This document shows, one piece after another, positions 36,620-44,796 of a stretch of DNA of 45,442 nt. The number at the start of each line of letters is the position of its first letter. Within the stretch, counting starts at the first letter, position 1. Below the pieces are notes generated by a model. That model worked only from the letters and a program-made list of their open reading frames with translations, made no database searches and was not told the DNA's origin. The stretch is taken from assembly GCA_014379385.1 (NCBI GenBank), contig JACMLW010000166.1:1-45442 (forward strand). The letters run 5' to 3'. Made by a program: the position numbers and the translations under genes. Source of the DNA: Phycisphaerales bacterium (GTDB lineage: Bacteria > Planctomycetota > Phycisphaerae > Phycisphaerales > UBA1924).

Positions 36620-36641
36620 CTATGTGACTAGCCCTATGTGA
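36620..36641. promoter_or_regulatory. Direct repeat CTATGTGA upstream of the Wzz-like gene
   Basis: CTATGTGA occurs at 36620-36627 and 36634-36641, a 14-base period, in the 174-base gap before the Wzz-like gene. Such spaced direct repeats often bind response regulators, but no clear -10/-35 pair is seen next to it. Confidence 0.35.
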
Positions 36642-36693
36642 TTGATCTTGGGGTGGTTCCGGGTCGGCCACGCTACAGCACCAGAGAGTGACG

Positions 36694-38898
36694 ATGACAA
36701 CCGTTTCAACACATCGCTCGCCGACACCCCAGGCCGCTCGCTCCGCGCCCAGCGCGGGCAATCCGCAGCTCGGGCTCGCGACCATCGACCCGATCAAGCT
36801 CATGCGGCAGTACGCGCCGGTGCTGGTGGCATCGGTCGTGCTCGGGGCGGTGCTCGGCGCCGCGGCGTTCTTTGTTCTGCAGAAGGTTCGGCCGTCATGG
36901 TCATCGTCGGCCGTGTTCCAGTGCGTGAACCCGGTGTACAACATCCGGGAGTACGAGCCCGGAACGCAGGGACGTGACGAGTTCCAGCGGTTCATCGGGA
37001 CGCAGGCCCAGCTGATGACGGCGGAGAAGATCCTTCAGGCGGCGGTCGAGACGAGCGATGTCCGCAAGAGCATGTGGGGGCAGCAGTTCCTGGTCGGGGG
37101 GAACTACCAGCCGCGAACGGCGGTGCGGGAGCTCAAGAAGATCGTCGGGGCGCGGGTCATCCCGGAGACGGAACTGATCCGGTTGTCGGCGTCGTGGCGC
37201 GACCCAAAGGTAGCCCAGATCCTGGTTCTCTCGGTGATGCAAGCGTTCGAGCAGGATCTCGAGAAAACGACCAAGGAGAGCACGGGCGACCGTCGCGAGG
37301 TGCTCTCCGCGGAGCTGATGCAGATCCAGGAGCGGACACGGGCCCAGCAGGATCGCCGGACGGTGCTGATCGGCACGGGGAAGGTGGACGACCTGCGGTC
37401 AAACATGCAGGCCGTGGCGATGGAGGTGCAGGCGTTGACCCAGGAGCGGGTGACGATCGCCAACGACCGCTCGACGGCCGAGACGCTGATCAACCAGTAC
37501 GCCTCGTTCCAGAACGAGGACAAGGCCGTGAACTTCCCGGACCGGTTCCGGGAGGAGGCGGGCGCCGACATGAACGTCCGGCAGATGGAGGCCGAGATCA
37601 GCAACCTCACGGCCGAGCTCAACGCGCTCCGGCTCAAAGGGCTCCTCGACAACCACGAGCAGGTGATCTCGTTCAAGAACCTGCTGGAGACCAAGAAGCG
37701 AGAGCGAGCTGCGAAGTTCGACGAGGCGCTCGCCAACTTGTTCAAGACCGCGGTTGACAAGGCCAACACGGGGCTCGAGTCCACAACCGCCCGCCTGCGC
37801 GAGATCGACGCCGCCCTCGCCATCGCCGAGACCAAGCGCATCGAACTGACCAAGACGCTCGAGGAACTCGAGGGCATCGATCGCAACCTAGACATTCTGC
37901 GCGAGAAGGAATCGATCACCGAGCAGGCGATCACGAACTTCAACGCGCTGGGCAACGACAAGATCGGCAAGCGGGTGCGCGTCATCGGCTACCCGGAGAT
38001 CCCGGACACGATGTCGTTCCCGAGGATCTTCATGATGGTGCCGCTGGGTGTGTTCCTCATCGGCGGCCTCACCGCGGGTCTCATCGTGCTGCGGGAGGTG
38101 CTGGACCAGCGCGTGAAGGGGCCGTCGGACGTGGGGCTCATCCCGCGCCTGCGCATCCTCGGGGTTATCCCGAGCGCGTCGGAGGATCCCGCTCGCCCCG
38201 CCAACGTGGCCACCGCATTCCGCGACAGTCCCACGGGCGTCGTCACGGAGAGCTTTAGACAGGTGCGCGGCGTGATCGCCAAGCGCATGGATCAGGCCGA
38301 GCACAAGTCGTTGCTGGTGATCGCCGGAATGCCCGAGTCGGGCGCGACCTCGGTGATCACGAATATCGCAATGGGGTATGCCGCGGCGGAGAAAAACGTG
38401 CTGATTATCGACGCCAACTTCCGGCGGCCGATGGTCCACAAGGTATTCGGGCTTCCCGACGGGCCGGGGCTGGGCGACGTGCTTGCCGGGAACGCCGGCG
38501 TCGAGGATTCGATCCAGCCGACGGCGGTGCGGGGTCTCTCGGTGATGGCGGCGGGTTCGCCGTCCAGCCGCGGGCTCCCGGAGCGGCTCGCGACCACTGC
38601 GATGGGGAAGCTTGTGGCGGAGATGTCGTCGAAGTTTGACCTGGTGCTCATCGACGCGGCCCCAGCGATCGTGTCGGGCGACGGGCTGTCGCTGGCGTCG
38701 CGGGTCGATGCGGTGGCGATGGTGGTCCGCGCGGGCGCCGAGAAGCGTGGGCTGGTGGCGAGGCTTCACCAGCAGTTCTCCGACTCGCGCGCCGAGTTCC
38801 TCGGCGTGATCGTCAACGCCGTTCGCTCGAGCGCCGGCGGGTACTTCAAGCGCAACATCAAGGCGACTCACGAGTACCAGAAGAACCAGGTGTCATGA
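36694..38898 (+). CDS. Wzz-domain/BY-kinase-like protein with degenerate Walker A
   Basis: A 734-residue protein. A first membrane segment (VLVASVVLGAVLGAAAFFVLQ, about 47-67) opens the Wzz chain-length domain, a long periplasmic coiled coil follows, and FMMVPLGVFLIGGLTAGLIVL closes it. The C-terminal cytoplasmic domain resembles bacterial tyrosine autokinases: VLIIDANFRRP (Walker A') and FDLVLIDAAP (Walker B). Yet the P-loop reads GMPESGATS (545-553), so the lysine of GxxxxGK(S/T) is Ala551. The usual C-terminal tyrosine cluster is also absent (only two Tyr). It may regulate chain length without kinase activity. ATG at 36694 is preferred to GTG at 36688. Confidence 0.9.
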   Translation: MTTVSTHRSPTPQAARSAPSAGNPQLGLATIDPIKLMRQYAPVLVASVVLGAVLGAAAFFVLQKVRPSWSSSAVFQCVNPVYNIREYEPGTQGRDEFQRFIGTQAQLMTAEKILQAAVETSDVRKSMWGQQFLVGGNYQPRTAVRELKKIVGARVIPETELIRLSASWRDPKVAQILVLSVMQAFEQDLEKTTKESTGDRREVLSAELMQIQERTRAQQDRRTVLIGTGKVDDLRSNMQAVAMEVQALTQERVTIANDRSTAETLINQYASFQNEDKAVNFPDRFREEAGADMNVRQMEAEISNLTAELNALRLKGLLDNHEQVISFKNLLETKKRERAAKFDEALANLFKTAVDKANTGLESTTARLREIDAALAIAETKRIELTKTLEELEGIDRNLDILREKESITEQAITNFNALGNDKIGKRVRVIGYPEIPDTMSFPRIFMMVPLGVFLIGGLTAGLIVLREVLDQRVKGPSDVGLIPRLRILGVIPSASEDPARPANVATAFRDSPTGVVTESFRQVRGVIAKRMDQAEHKSLLVIAGMPESGATSVITNIAMGYAAAEKNVLIIDANFRRPMVHKVFGLPDGPGLGDVLAGNAGVEDSIQPTAVRGLSVMAAGSPSSRGLPERLATTAMGKLVAEMSSKFDLVLIDAAPAIVSGDGLSLASRVDAVAMVVRAGAEKRGLVARLHQQFSDSRAEFLGVIVNAVRSSAGGYFKRNIKATHEYQKNQVS

Positions 38899-39959
38899 CC
38901 GACGGCCAAGGCCAACGCGGGGCGCGGCGCACGCTCGTGACAGGCGGGGCCGGGTTCATCGGTTCGCACCTGGTGCGGTTGCTGCTCGCACGCGGCGATC
39001 GCGTGGTGGTGGTGGACGACCTCTCGACCGGGCGGCGCGAGAACCTCGCGGGCTTTGACGACGGCTCGGGACGACTGGTCTGCGTGTATACCGATCTCGC
39101 CACCGCGCTCCGCGAGCAGGGCCCGGCGGCCGGCGCGTTCGACGAGGTGTATCACCTAGCGGCCGCCGTCGGTGTGAGGCTCGTGATCGACGAGCCGATC
39201 TCGTCGATCGAGACCAACGTGATGCAGACGGCGGCCCTCCTGCGGCGCGTGCTGGCGGACGGCGCGTGCACGCGCGTGATGATCGCGTCGTCGTCGGAGG
39301 TGTACGGGAAAGCCGATAAATCGCCATTCTCCGAAGAAGACGACGTCGTGTACGGCCCCACGAGCAAGTCGCGCTGGTCGTACGCGTGCTCGAAGGCGAT
39401 CGACGAGTATCTGTCGCAGGCGTACTTCCAGAAGCACGGGCTGCCGGCGGTGGTCGCGCGGTTCTTCAACACGGTGGGGCCGAGGCAAGTGGGGCACTAC
39501 GGCATGGTGCTGCCCAACTTCGTGGCCGCTGCGCTGGCGGGGCGTGACATCGAGGTCTATGGGGATGGGCGGCAGACCCGTTGTTTCTGCGATGTGCGCG
39601 ACGTGGCCCAGGCGCTCCCCCGCCTGCTGGAAAGCAGCGCGTGCCACGGGCGAGTCTTCAACGTTGGGTCGGACGTGCCGGTGAGCATCGGCGCGCTTGC
39701 CGACAGGGTTATTTCCGTGCTGGCCTCGCGATCGCGCAGGGTGCTGGTGGCCTACGACCGGGCGTACGGGCCCGGCTTCGAGGACCTCAAGCAGCGCCAG
39801 CCGGACCTGCGCCGCCTTCGATCGGCGATCGGCTTTGAGCCCGCAATCGGGCTGGATCAGACGATCCGCGACGTCGCGTCGTGGATGACCGGCGAGGAAG
39901 TCATCCGGGGCGCGGTACGCTCGCCATCGGCGGGATCGCGGGGAGCCGTGGCCACATGA
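38895..39959 (+). CDS. NAD-dependent nucleotide-sugar epimerase/dehydratase
   Basis: A 354-residue extended short-chain dehydrogenase. The Rossmann motif is VTGGAGFIGSHLV, followed by the acidic VVVVDDLSTGRREN; the catalytic Ser-Tyr-Lys appears as SSSEVYG and WSYACSK; the substrate region includes RFFNTVGPRQVGHYGMVLPNFV. It acts on UDP- or similar nucleotide sugars (UDP-glucose 4-epimerase or UDP-glucuronate decarboxylase-like), but the exact reaction cannot be assigned. Its ATG overlaps the Wzz-like stop (ATGA) and its stop overlaps the transferase start, so the three are coupled. Confidence 0.88.
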   Translation: MTDGQGQRGARRTLVTGGAGFIGSHLVRLLLARGDRVVVVDDLSTGRRENLAGFDDGSGRLVCVYTDLATALREQGPAAGAFDEVYHLAAAVGVRLVIDEPISSIETNVMQTAALLRRVLADGACTRVMIASSSEVYGKADKSPFSEEDDVVYGPTSKSRWSYACSKAIDEYLSQAYFQKHGLPAVVARFFNTVGPRQVGHYGMVLPNFVAAALAGRDIEVYGDGRQTRCFCDVRDVAQALPRLLESSACHGRVFNVGSDVPVSIGALADRVISVLASRSRRVLVAYDRAYGPGFEDLKQRQPDLRRLRSAIGFEPAIGLDQTIRDVASWMTGEEVIRGAVRSPSAGSRGAVAT

Positions 39960-41512
39960 TCCAGACCGGCCCAAGCTCGACGACGGCGCTGCCCGCGAAT
40001 CTGTTCGCCGAACTGGATGCCGGAACGGGCGCCGGCGCCGCTCACGTGCTGGAGCGGCTGCGTTCGCTCGAGTCCGACCACGCCAGGCTCGGCGAGACGA
40101 TCAAGAGCGCGATCTCGGCGGTGTCGCCGGAGCCCTCCAAAATCTCGGGCTGGGACGTGCTGTACGACTATATAGGCGTATTTGTGGTCGCGTTCCTGGT
40201 GTCGCTGCTGGCGACGCCGATCATGCGGCGGCTGGCGGTTTCGCACGGGATCATCGATCGGCCGCTCGAGGCCCGTAAGAGCCACAAACTGCCGACCGCG
40301 TACCTCGGCGGCGCCGCGGTGTACCTGGGCATGATGGCGGCAATCCTGTTCGCCTACGCGGCGGACCTGCACGGGCTCGTCCGATTCCACGCGTCCGAGA
40401 AGAACCCCGGCGGCCTCGTGGCGAGCGGCGTTCCTATTTCGATCCTGCTCGGCATGACCGTGATCATGCTCACGGGGCTCATCGACGACGTGGTGAAGAT
40501 CTCGCCGCGCATCAAGGTCGCCGGGCAACTGGTGGCGGCCGCAGCGCTGGCGATCCAGAACGTGGGCGTGAAGCTGGCGCAGCAGATAGTGGTGCCCGCG
40601 GCCACGGCTCTGGGCGTGCCGGTGACGGAGGTGAACGGCGTCGGCACGGTGGCGTTCAACATCCCGCTCGGCGGCGGGGTCGAGATCCCGGTCGACCTGG
40701 TGTACTGGACGGGCACGGCGCTCATCGCGATCTTTGTGCTCGGGGCGTGCAACGCCTCGAATCTGATCGACGGGCTTGATGGCCTGCTCACGGGGACGAC
40801 GACGATCGCGACCGCTGGCCTCCTGGTGGTGGCGCTGGGGATGGCCGCGGTTGACGACGGCGTGCTGGATGGGCCGCGCGTGATCCTGTGTCTGTCGCTG
40901 CTCGGGGCGTGCCTGGGGTTCCTGCCGCACAACTTCAACCCGGCGAGCATATTCCTCGGGGATGCCGGGTCGCTGCTGCTCGGCTTCTGTACGATCGTGA
41001 TCATCATGACGCTCGGCGATACGGGGCGCACGAACCTGGTGATCGCCGGCCTGATCATCTACTCCATCCCGATCATGGACACGACCCTCGCGATCGTGCG
41101 CCGGAAGATGGCGGGCAAACCGCTCACCGCGCCGGACGACCAGCACCTGCACCACATGCTCAAGCGGGCGCTCGGCGTGAAGGGCGCGGTGCTCGCGCTC
41201 TACGCCATCGGCGTCGGGTTTGCGATCCTGGGCGTGGCCCTGGCGGAGGGACGCGGGCGCGTGACCTACGTGATCGCGCTGGTGTTCGCGAGCTTCATTA
41301 TTGTGACGGCGATCAAGATCGCGAGGCGCCGGCACATCGAGGAGCAGGCGGCCGGGTTCGATGCCCGGAAGGCCGGCACCGTGGCCGCGAGGGCGGCGGC
41401 TCTGGGAGAATCCGCCGCGAACGGTGCCGGGGGCCTTACCGGTCCGGTTGCGGCGGCGCGCGAGCCGATCCCCGCCGGTGGCCCGCAGGTCATTCCGCGA
41501 TCCGCGGTTTGA
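39956..41512 (+). CDS. WecA/MraY-type undecaprenyl-phosphate sugar-1-phosphate transferase
   Basis: A 518-residue polytopic membrane enzyme of the glycosyltransferase-4 family, which transfers a sugar 1-phosphate (usually GlcNAc-1-P) to undecaprenyl phosphate and so starts lipid-linked glycan synthesis. Key motifs: LIDDVVK with D177/D178, NLIDGLDGL with N269 and D272, and the cytoplasmic HLHH at 397-400. About 70 residues precede the first membrane segment, and a 60-residue Ala/Gly/Pro tail follows the last, both longer than usual. It overlaps the epimerase stop at ATGA. ATG at 39956 is chosen for this coupling. Confidence 0.92.
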   Translation: MIQTGPSSTTALPANLFAELDAGTGAGAAHVLERLRSLESDHARLGETIKSAISAVSPEPSKISGWDVLYDYIGVFVVAFLVSLLATPIMRRLAVSHGIIDRPLEARKSHKLPTAYLGGAAVYLGMMAAILFAYAADLHGLVRFHASEKNPGGLVASGVPISILLGMTVIMLTGLIDDVVKISPRIKVAGQLVAAAALAIQNVGVKLAQQIVVPAATALGVPVTEVNGVGTVAFNIPLGGGVEIPVDLVYWTGTALIAIFVLGACNASNLIDGLDGLLTGTTTIATAGLLVVALGMAAVDDGVLDGPRVILCLSLLGACLGFLPHNFNPASIFLGDAGSLLLGFCTIVIIMTLGDTGRTNLVIAGLIIYSIPIMDTTLAIVRRKMAGKPLTAPDDQHLHHMLKRALGVKGAVLALYAIGVGFAILGVALAEGRGRVTYVIALVFASFIIVTAIKIARRRHIEEQAAGFDARKAGTVAARAAALGESAANGAGGLTGPVAAAREPIPAGGPQVIPRSAV

Positions 41513-41564
41513 GGGAAGGGGTGTGGGGTGGGCCGCGCGACAGCGCCACGACTCCTCGCGTCTC

Positions 41565-41570
41565 TATACT
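41565..41570 (+). promoter_or_regulatory. -10 box TATACT, leaderless position
   Basis: TATACT ends exactly six bases before the ATG at 41577 of the ParA-type gene, in the 64-base gap after the transferase. No good -35 is visible. Confidence 0.4.
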
Positions 41571-41576
41571 CGCATC

Positions 41577-42566
41577 ATGCCCCCAGTCCCAGCACGGTTG
41601 ATCGCCCTCATCAATCAGAAGGGCGGCGTCGGAAAGACGACGACGACCGTCAACCTCGCGGCGGCGATCTCGCGCGAGGGACGGCGCGTGCTGGTGATCG
41701 ACCTTGACCCGCAGGCGCACGCGACGCTGCACCTGGGCGCGAGCGGCGACGAACCTGCTCCGGGAGCGGGAGCCGCCCCGGGCGCCACCGTCTACGACCT
41801 CCTGCTCGACCCGGCCATGGACCCGCGGGAGGCGGTGCGCCGGGTGCGCGACAACCTCTTTGTGATCGCGGCCGAGACCGATCTCGCCGCGGCCGAGAGT
41901 GAACTGGTGAGCCAGCCGGACCGGATCGGGCGCCTGCGTGGCGCGATCGCCAAGCTGCAGGAAGGCCCCGAGCCGTTCGAGTTCGTGCTGATCGACTGCC
42001 CGCCCTCGTTGGGAGTGCTGACGCTCAATGCCCTGGCCGCGGCCCGCGAGGTGTTCATCCCGATGCAGGCGCACTTCCTGGCGCTGCAGGGCGTGAGCAA
42101 GCTGCTGGAAACGGTGGGCGCGGTGGCGCGCTCGGTGAACCCCAAGCTATTCGTGACGGGCGTGATCCTGTGCATGCACGACGGGAGCACGACGCACAGC
42201 AAAGAGGTCGTCGCCGACCTCGATTCGTTCTTCGAGGCGGCACGCCGGCAGGACGTGCCGTGGCGCGCCGCGCGCGTGTACCGCCCCGCGATCCGCCGCA
42301 ACATCAAGCTCGCCGAGTGCCCGAGTTTCGGGCAGACGATCTTTGATTACGCGCCCACATGCCCGGGAGCGACCGACTACGCCGAGTTGGCGCGGGCCGT
42401 GATCAACGAATGGGACACGCTGCAAGCTCGCCGTGGCCAGGGGGCATTGGCGAGCTCGCCGACTGTGTCGGGTGCCGCGGGCGCGCCAAGCCAGCCCGAG
42501 ATCTCCGTCGTCACCCCGGTGAGCGCGCCGTCGCCCGGTGCTGCACCGACTGGGAGCTCACGTTGA
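41577..42566 (+). CDS. ParA/Soj-family ATPase (orphan)
   Basis: A 329-residue deviant-Walker-A ATPase: KGGVGKTTT at 15-23 with both signature Lys15 and Lys20, VLVIDLDPQAHAT (A' motif) and FVLIDCPPSLG (Walker B). The core ends about residue 275, followed by a Ser/Ala/Pro-rich tail. ParA relatives position plasmids, chromosomes or protein complexes. No parB gene or parS-like repeat is seen, and the location inside the exopolysaccharide locus suggests a spatial role for the secretion machinery (inference). No Shine-Dalgarno; TATACT at the leaderless position. Stop overlaps the next gene. Confidence 0.9.
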   Translation: MPPVPARLIALINQKGGVGKTTTTVNLAAAISREGRRVLVIDLDPQAHATLHLGASGDEPAPGAGAAPGATVYDLLLDPAMDPREAVRRVRDNLFVIAAETDLAAAESELVSQPDRIGRLRGAIAKLQEGPEPFEFVLIDCPPSLGVLTLNALAAAREVFIPMQAHFLALQGVSKLLETVGAVARSVNPKLFVTGVILCMHDGSTTHSKEVVADLDSFFEAARRQDVPWRAARVYRPAIRRNIKLAECPSFGQTIFDYAPTCPGATDYAELARAVINEWDTLQARRGQGALASSPTVSGAAGAPSQPEISVVTPVSAPSPGAAPTGSSR

Positions 42567-43003
42567 AGCGTCAGGGCGGGTGGCGTGCGGCATTCTGGGC
42601 GTACGCCGCGGTGCTGTTCACGCTGACGCACTGGCCGAACGCCAAGCTGCCGCCGATGGCGATCAAGCGGCCGGACCTGCTGCTGCACATCGCGTTGTTC
42701 GGCCTCTGGAGCTTCCTGCTGGTGCGAAGCGGATATCTTCGGGCAAGGTCCCGTGAAACTCCGCGACGCGGCCGGCTGCTGCTGGTTCCGCTCGTGGTTG
42801 CCGTTGCCTCCGCGGCGATCGACGAGGCGCTGCAGGCCATCCCGGCGCTGCGGCGCACGGCGGTGGTGGATGACTGCCTCGCGAACATGACGGGCGCTGG
42901 GCTCGGCTGGCTCACCGGGATTGCAACGCCGCGCCTGCCGGGCGCGCCGCTCCGCGAGCCTCCGGGTTTGAGGCCCGACCCCAGGGGCGCGCCGGACGCC
43001 TGA
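42563..43003 (+). CDS. VanZ-like membrane protein
   Basis: A 146-residue protein starting at TTG, preceded by GGGAG and overlapping the ParA stop (TTGA). It has three or four hydrophobic segments (AAFWAYAAVLFTLTHWP, LLHIALFGLWSFLLV, LLLVPLVVAVASAAIDEALQ) in the VanZ/YcnL-like arrangement, including the conserved Asp-Glu of the AIDEALQ segment and the VDDCLAN motif. VanZ proteins modify envelope properties such as teicoplanin resistance, but this member may act in exopolysaccharide export. It is the last gene of the locus, convergent with metK with only three bases between. Confidence 0.8.
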   Translation: MKRQGGWRAAFWAYAAVLFTLTHWPNAKLPPMAIKRPDLLLHIALFGLWSFLLVRSGYLRARSRETPRRGRLLLVPLVVAVASAAIDEALQAIPALRRTAVVDDCLANMTGAGLGWLTGIATPRLPGAPLREPPGLRPDPRGAPDA

Positions 43004-43006
43004 ACG

Positions 43007-44197
43007 TCAGACCGACTTCTTCAGCGCCTCGGCCTTGTCGGTCTTCTCCCACCCGAAGAACTCGAACTTCTTATCGAGGTGGCGGCGCTTCACGCGGTCG
43101 AAGTACTGCCCCTCGTACGGCTTGCGGCCGAAGTGGCCGTGGCGCGCCGTCGCCGAGTAGATCGGGTTCCGCAGCTTGAGCGACTCGATGATGCCCCGCG
43201 GCGTGAGCGCGAAGTGCTCGCGGACGGCCTTGGCAATCTTGGCGGGATCAGCCTTCTCGGTGCCGAAGCAGTCAACCAGCACGCTCGTGGGCTCGGCGAC
43301 GCCGATCGCGTACGAGAGCTGGATCTCGCAGCGGTCGGCAAGGCCCGCCGCGACGATGTTCTTGGCGATGTACCGCGCCATGTACGCGGCCGAGCGGTCG
43401 ACCTTCGTGGGGTCCTTCCCCGAGAAGGCGCCGCCGCCGTGCCGGCCCATGCCGCCGTAGGTGTCCACGATGATCTTGCGCCCTGTCAGGCCGGTGTCGC
43501 CGTGCGGCCCGCCGATCTCGAAGCGGCCGGTCGGGTTCACATGCACCGTGATGCCCGGGTTCCACCACTGCCCGAGCACCGGGCGGAGCACGTGCTCAAT
43601 GACGTCGCGCTTCAGTTGATCCTGGCGCTCGTTCCAACCGGCATCATGCTGCGTCGAGAGCACGAGGGTGTCAACGCGGACCGGTCGGCCGTTGTCGTAC
43701 TCCACGGTCACCTGGCTCTTGGCGTCGGGCCGCAGCCCGGGGATGATCCCCTCGCGTCGCACGTGGGCCTGCTGCTCCACCATCCGGTGGGCGAGCTGGA
43801 TCGGCAGCGGCATCAGCTCCGGTGTCTCCTTGCAGGCGTAGCCGAACATCATGCCCTGGTCGCCCGCGCCCTCCTTGTCAACGCCCTGCGCGATGTCCGG
43901 CGACTGCTTGTTCAGCGCCACCAGCACGCCGCACGAGTCCGCGTCGAACCGCATGTCGCCCGCGGTGTATCCGATCTCGCGGACCACCTCGCGCACCAGC
44001 TCGGGGATGTTCACGTACGTCGTCGTCGTCACCTCGCCGGCCACCACCACCAGCCCGGTGCAGCAGAGCGTCTCGCAGGCCACGCGGCTCTTCGGGTCCT
44101 CGGCGATCATCGCGTCGAGCACCGCGTCGGAGATCTGATCGGCGACCTTGTCGGGATGGCCCATCGAGACGGATTCGGAAGTGAAGAGCGTCGGCAT
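43007..44197 (-). CDS. metK: S-adenosylmethionine synthetase
   Basis: A 396-residue enzyme making SAM from methionine and ATP. Diagnostic segments are present: [53 protein letters not shown], and [22 protein letters not shown] at 44197 gives the standard start [17 protein letters not shown]; the frame is open about 20 codons further. No clear Shine-Dalgarno. The upstream 250 bases contain structured sequence that may be a regulatory leader. The gene end is three bases from the VanZ-like gene. Confidence 0.97.
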   Translation of the reverse strand: MPTLFTSESVSMGHPDKVADQISDAVLDAMIAEDPKSRVACETLCCTGLVVVAGEVTTTTYVNIPELVREVVREIGYTAGDMRFDADSCGVLVALNKQSPDIAQGVDKEGAGDQGMMFGYACKETPELMPLPIQLAHRMVEQQAHVRREGIIPGLRPDAKSQVTVEYDNGRPVRVDTLVLSTQHDAGWNERQDQLKRDVIEHVLRPVLGQWWNPGITVHVNPTGRFEIGGPHGDTGLTGRKIIVDTYGGMGRHGGGAFSGKDPTKVDRSAAYMARYIAKNIVAAGLADRCEIQLSYAIGVAEPTSVLVDCFGTEKADPAKIAKAVREHFALTPRGIIESLKLRNPIYSATARHGHFGRKPYEGQYFDRVKRRHLDKKFEFFGWEKTDKAEALKKSV

Positions 44198-44254
44198 GGC
44201 GGGGTTCCGGTGAAGAGGCTGGCGCGGGGGCCACGGTTCAAGCAAATCGCCGTT

Positions 44255-44352
44255 CATCCGGATGGACGGATGAAGCGATCGGGGACGACGTGGAGTCTAG
44301 GGCGGCTTTCGGAGGGCGAGCGGCGACAGCCCTGCGGGACAGGCCTCATGAC
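44255..44352 (-). promoter_or_regulatory. Structured leader upstream of metK, possible SAM-responsive RNA
   Basis: On the minus strand, GTCATGAG (44352-44345), a CCTG/CAGG hairpin and CGCTCGCCCTCC (to 44311) are followed by the CATCCG/CGGATG hairpin at 44255-44272. The first part loosely recalls the core of SAM-I/IV aptamers (a GAUGA/CAUGAG-like segment and a C-rich closing). The match is partial and no secondary structure was computed, so this is only a candidate. Confidence 0.2.
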
Positions 44353-44451
44353 TTATCTGCCCATCGGGCCGTTACGACCGGATGACGCGCGATTGGTTGC
44401 TGCCTGACAAACGCGACCCAGACCTGGCCGCGATTTGGAGGAGGCGAACTG

Positions 44452-44730
44452 ATGTTGTGGGTAGTTATTGGTGGCGTGGCGGTGGTCGTGATGGGCACGG
44501 TGGCGGTTGTGATGATCCGGCGGAAGCGGCGGAACAACCGTCCGATGCACGCGATCGAGGGTGACCGCATCAGCGGCGTACTCGACAGCGACCCTCGTGT
44601 CATTCCACTCAAGACAGGCGATTCGGTGCGCGTGGCGCGCCAGGACGTCGAGGACTGGATCTATGTGAAGAACGGGAAGCCCGTCTGCATGCTCTCGTTG
44701 AACATCGTGGCCGAGCGGCTACGGGGCTAG
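44452..44730 (+). CDS. Short membrane protein with DUF2314-like domain
   Basis: A 92-residue protein with one N-terminal membrane segment (VVIGGVAVVVMGTVAVVMI) and a basic stretch RRKRRNNR. The rest, EGDRISGVLDSDPRVIPLK then GDSVRVARQDVEDWIYVKNGKPV, matches the C-terminal half of DUF2314 domains (the DW-Y element). GGAGG precedes ATG at 44452. Function unknown; it lies between metK and the AbgT-type transporter. Confidence 0.75.
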   Translation: MLWVVIGGVAVVVMGTVAVVMIRRKRRNNRPMHAIEGDRISGVLDSDPRVIPLKTGDSVRVARQDVEDWIYVKNGKPVCMLSLNIVAERLRG

Positions 44731-44796
44731 AGGCGGGGAGAATGGTCGGGTCGGCGTGGTCAAGGTCGGGTACGCTCCGCGTCCCGGAGGCTTTGT

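Noticed and set aside
39857-41335. A 492-residue open frame antisense to the sugar-phosphate transferase
   Set aside because: Composition dominated by Arg, His and Asp; the plus strand has all catalytic motifs and membrane spans.
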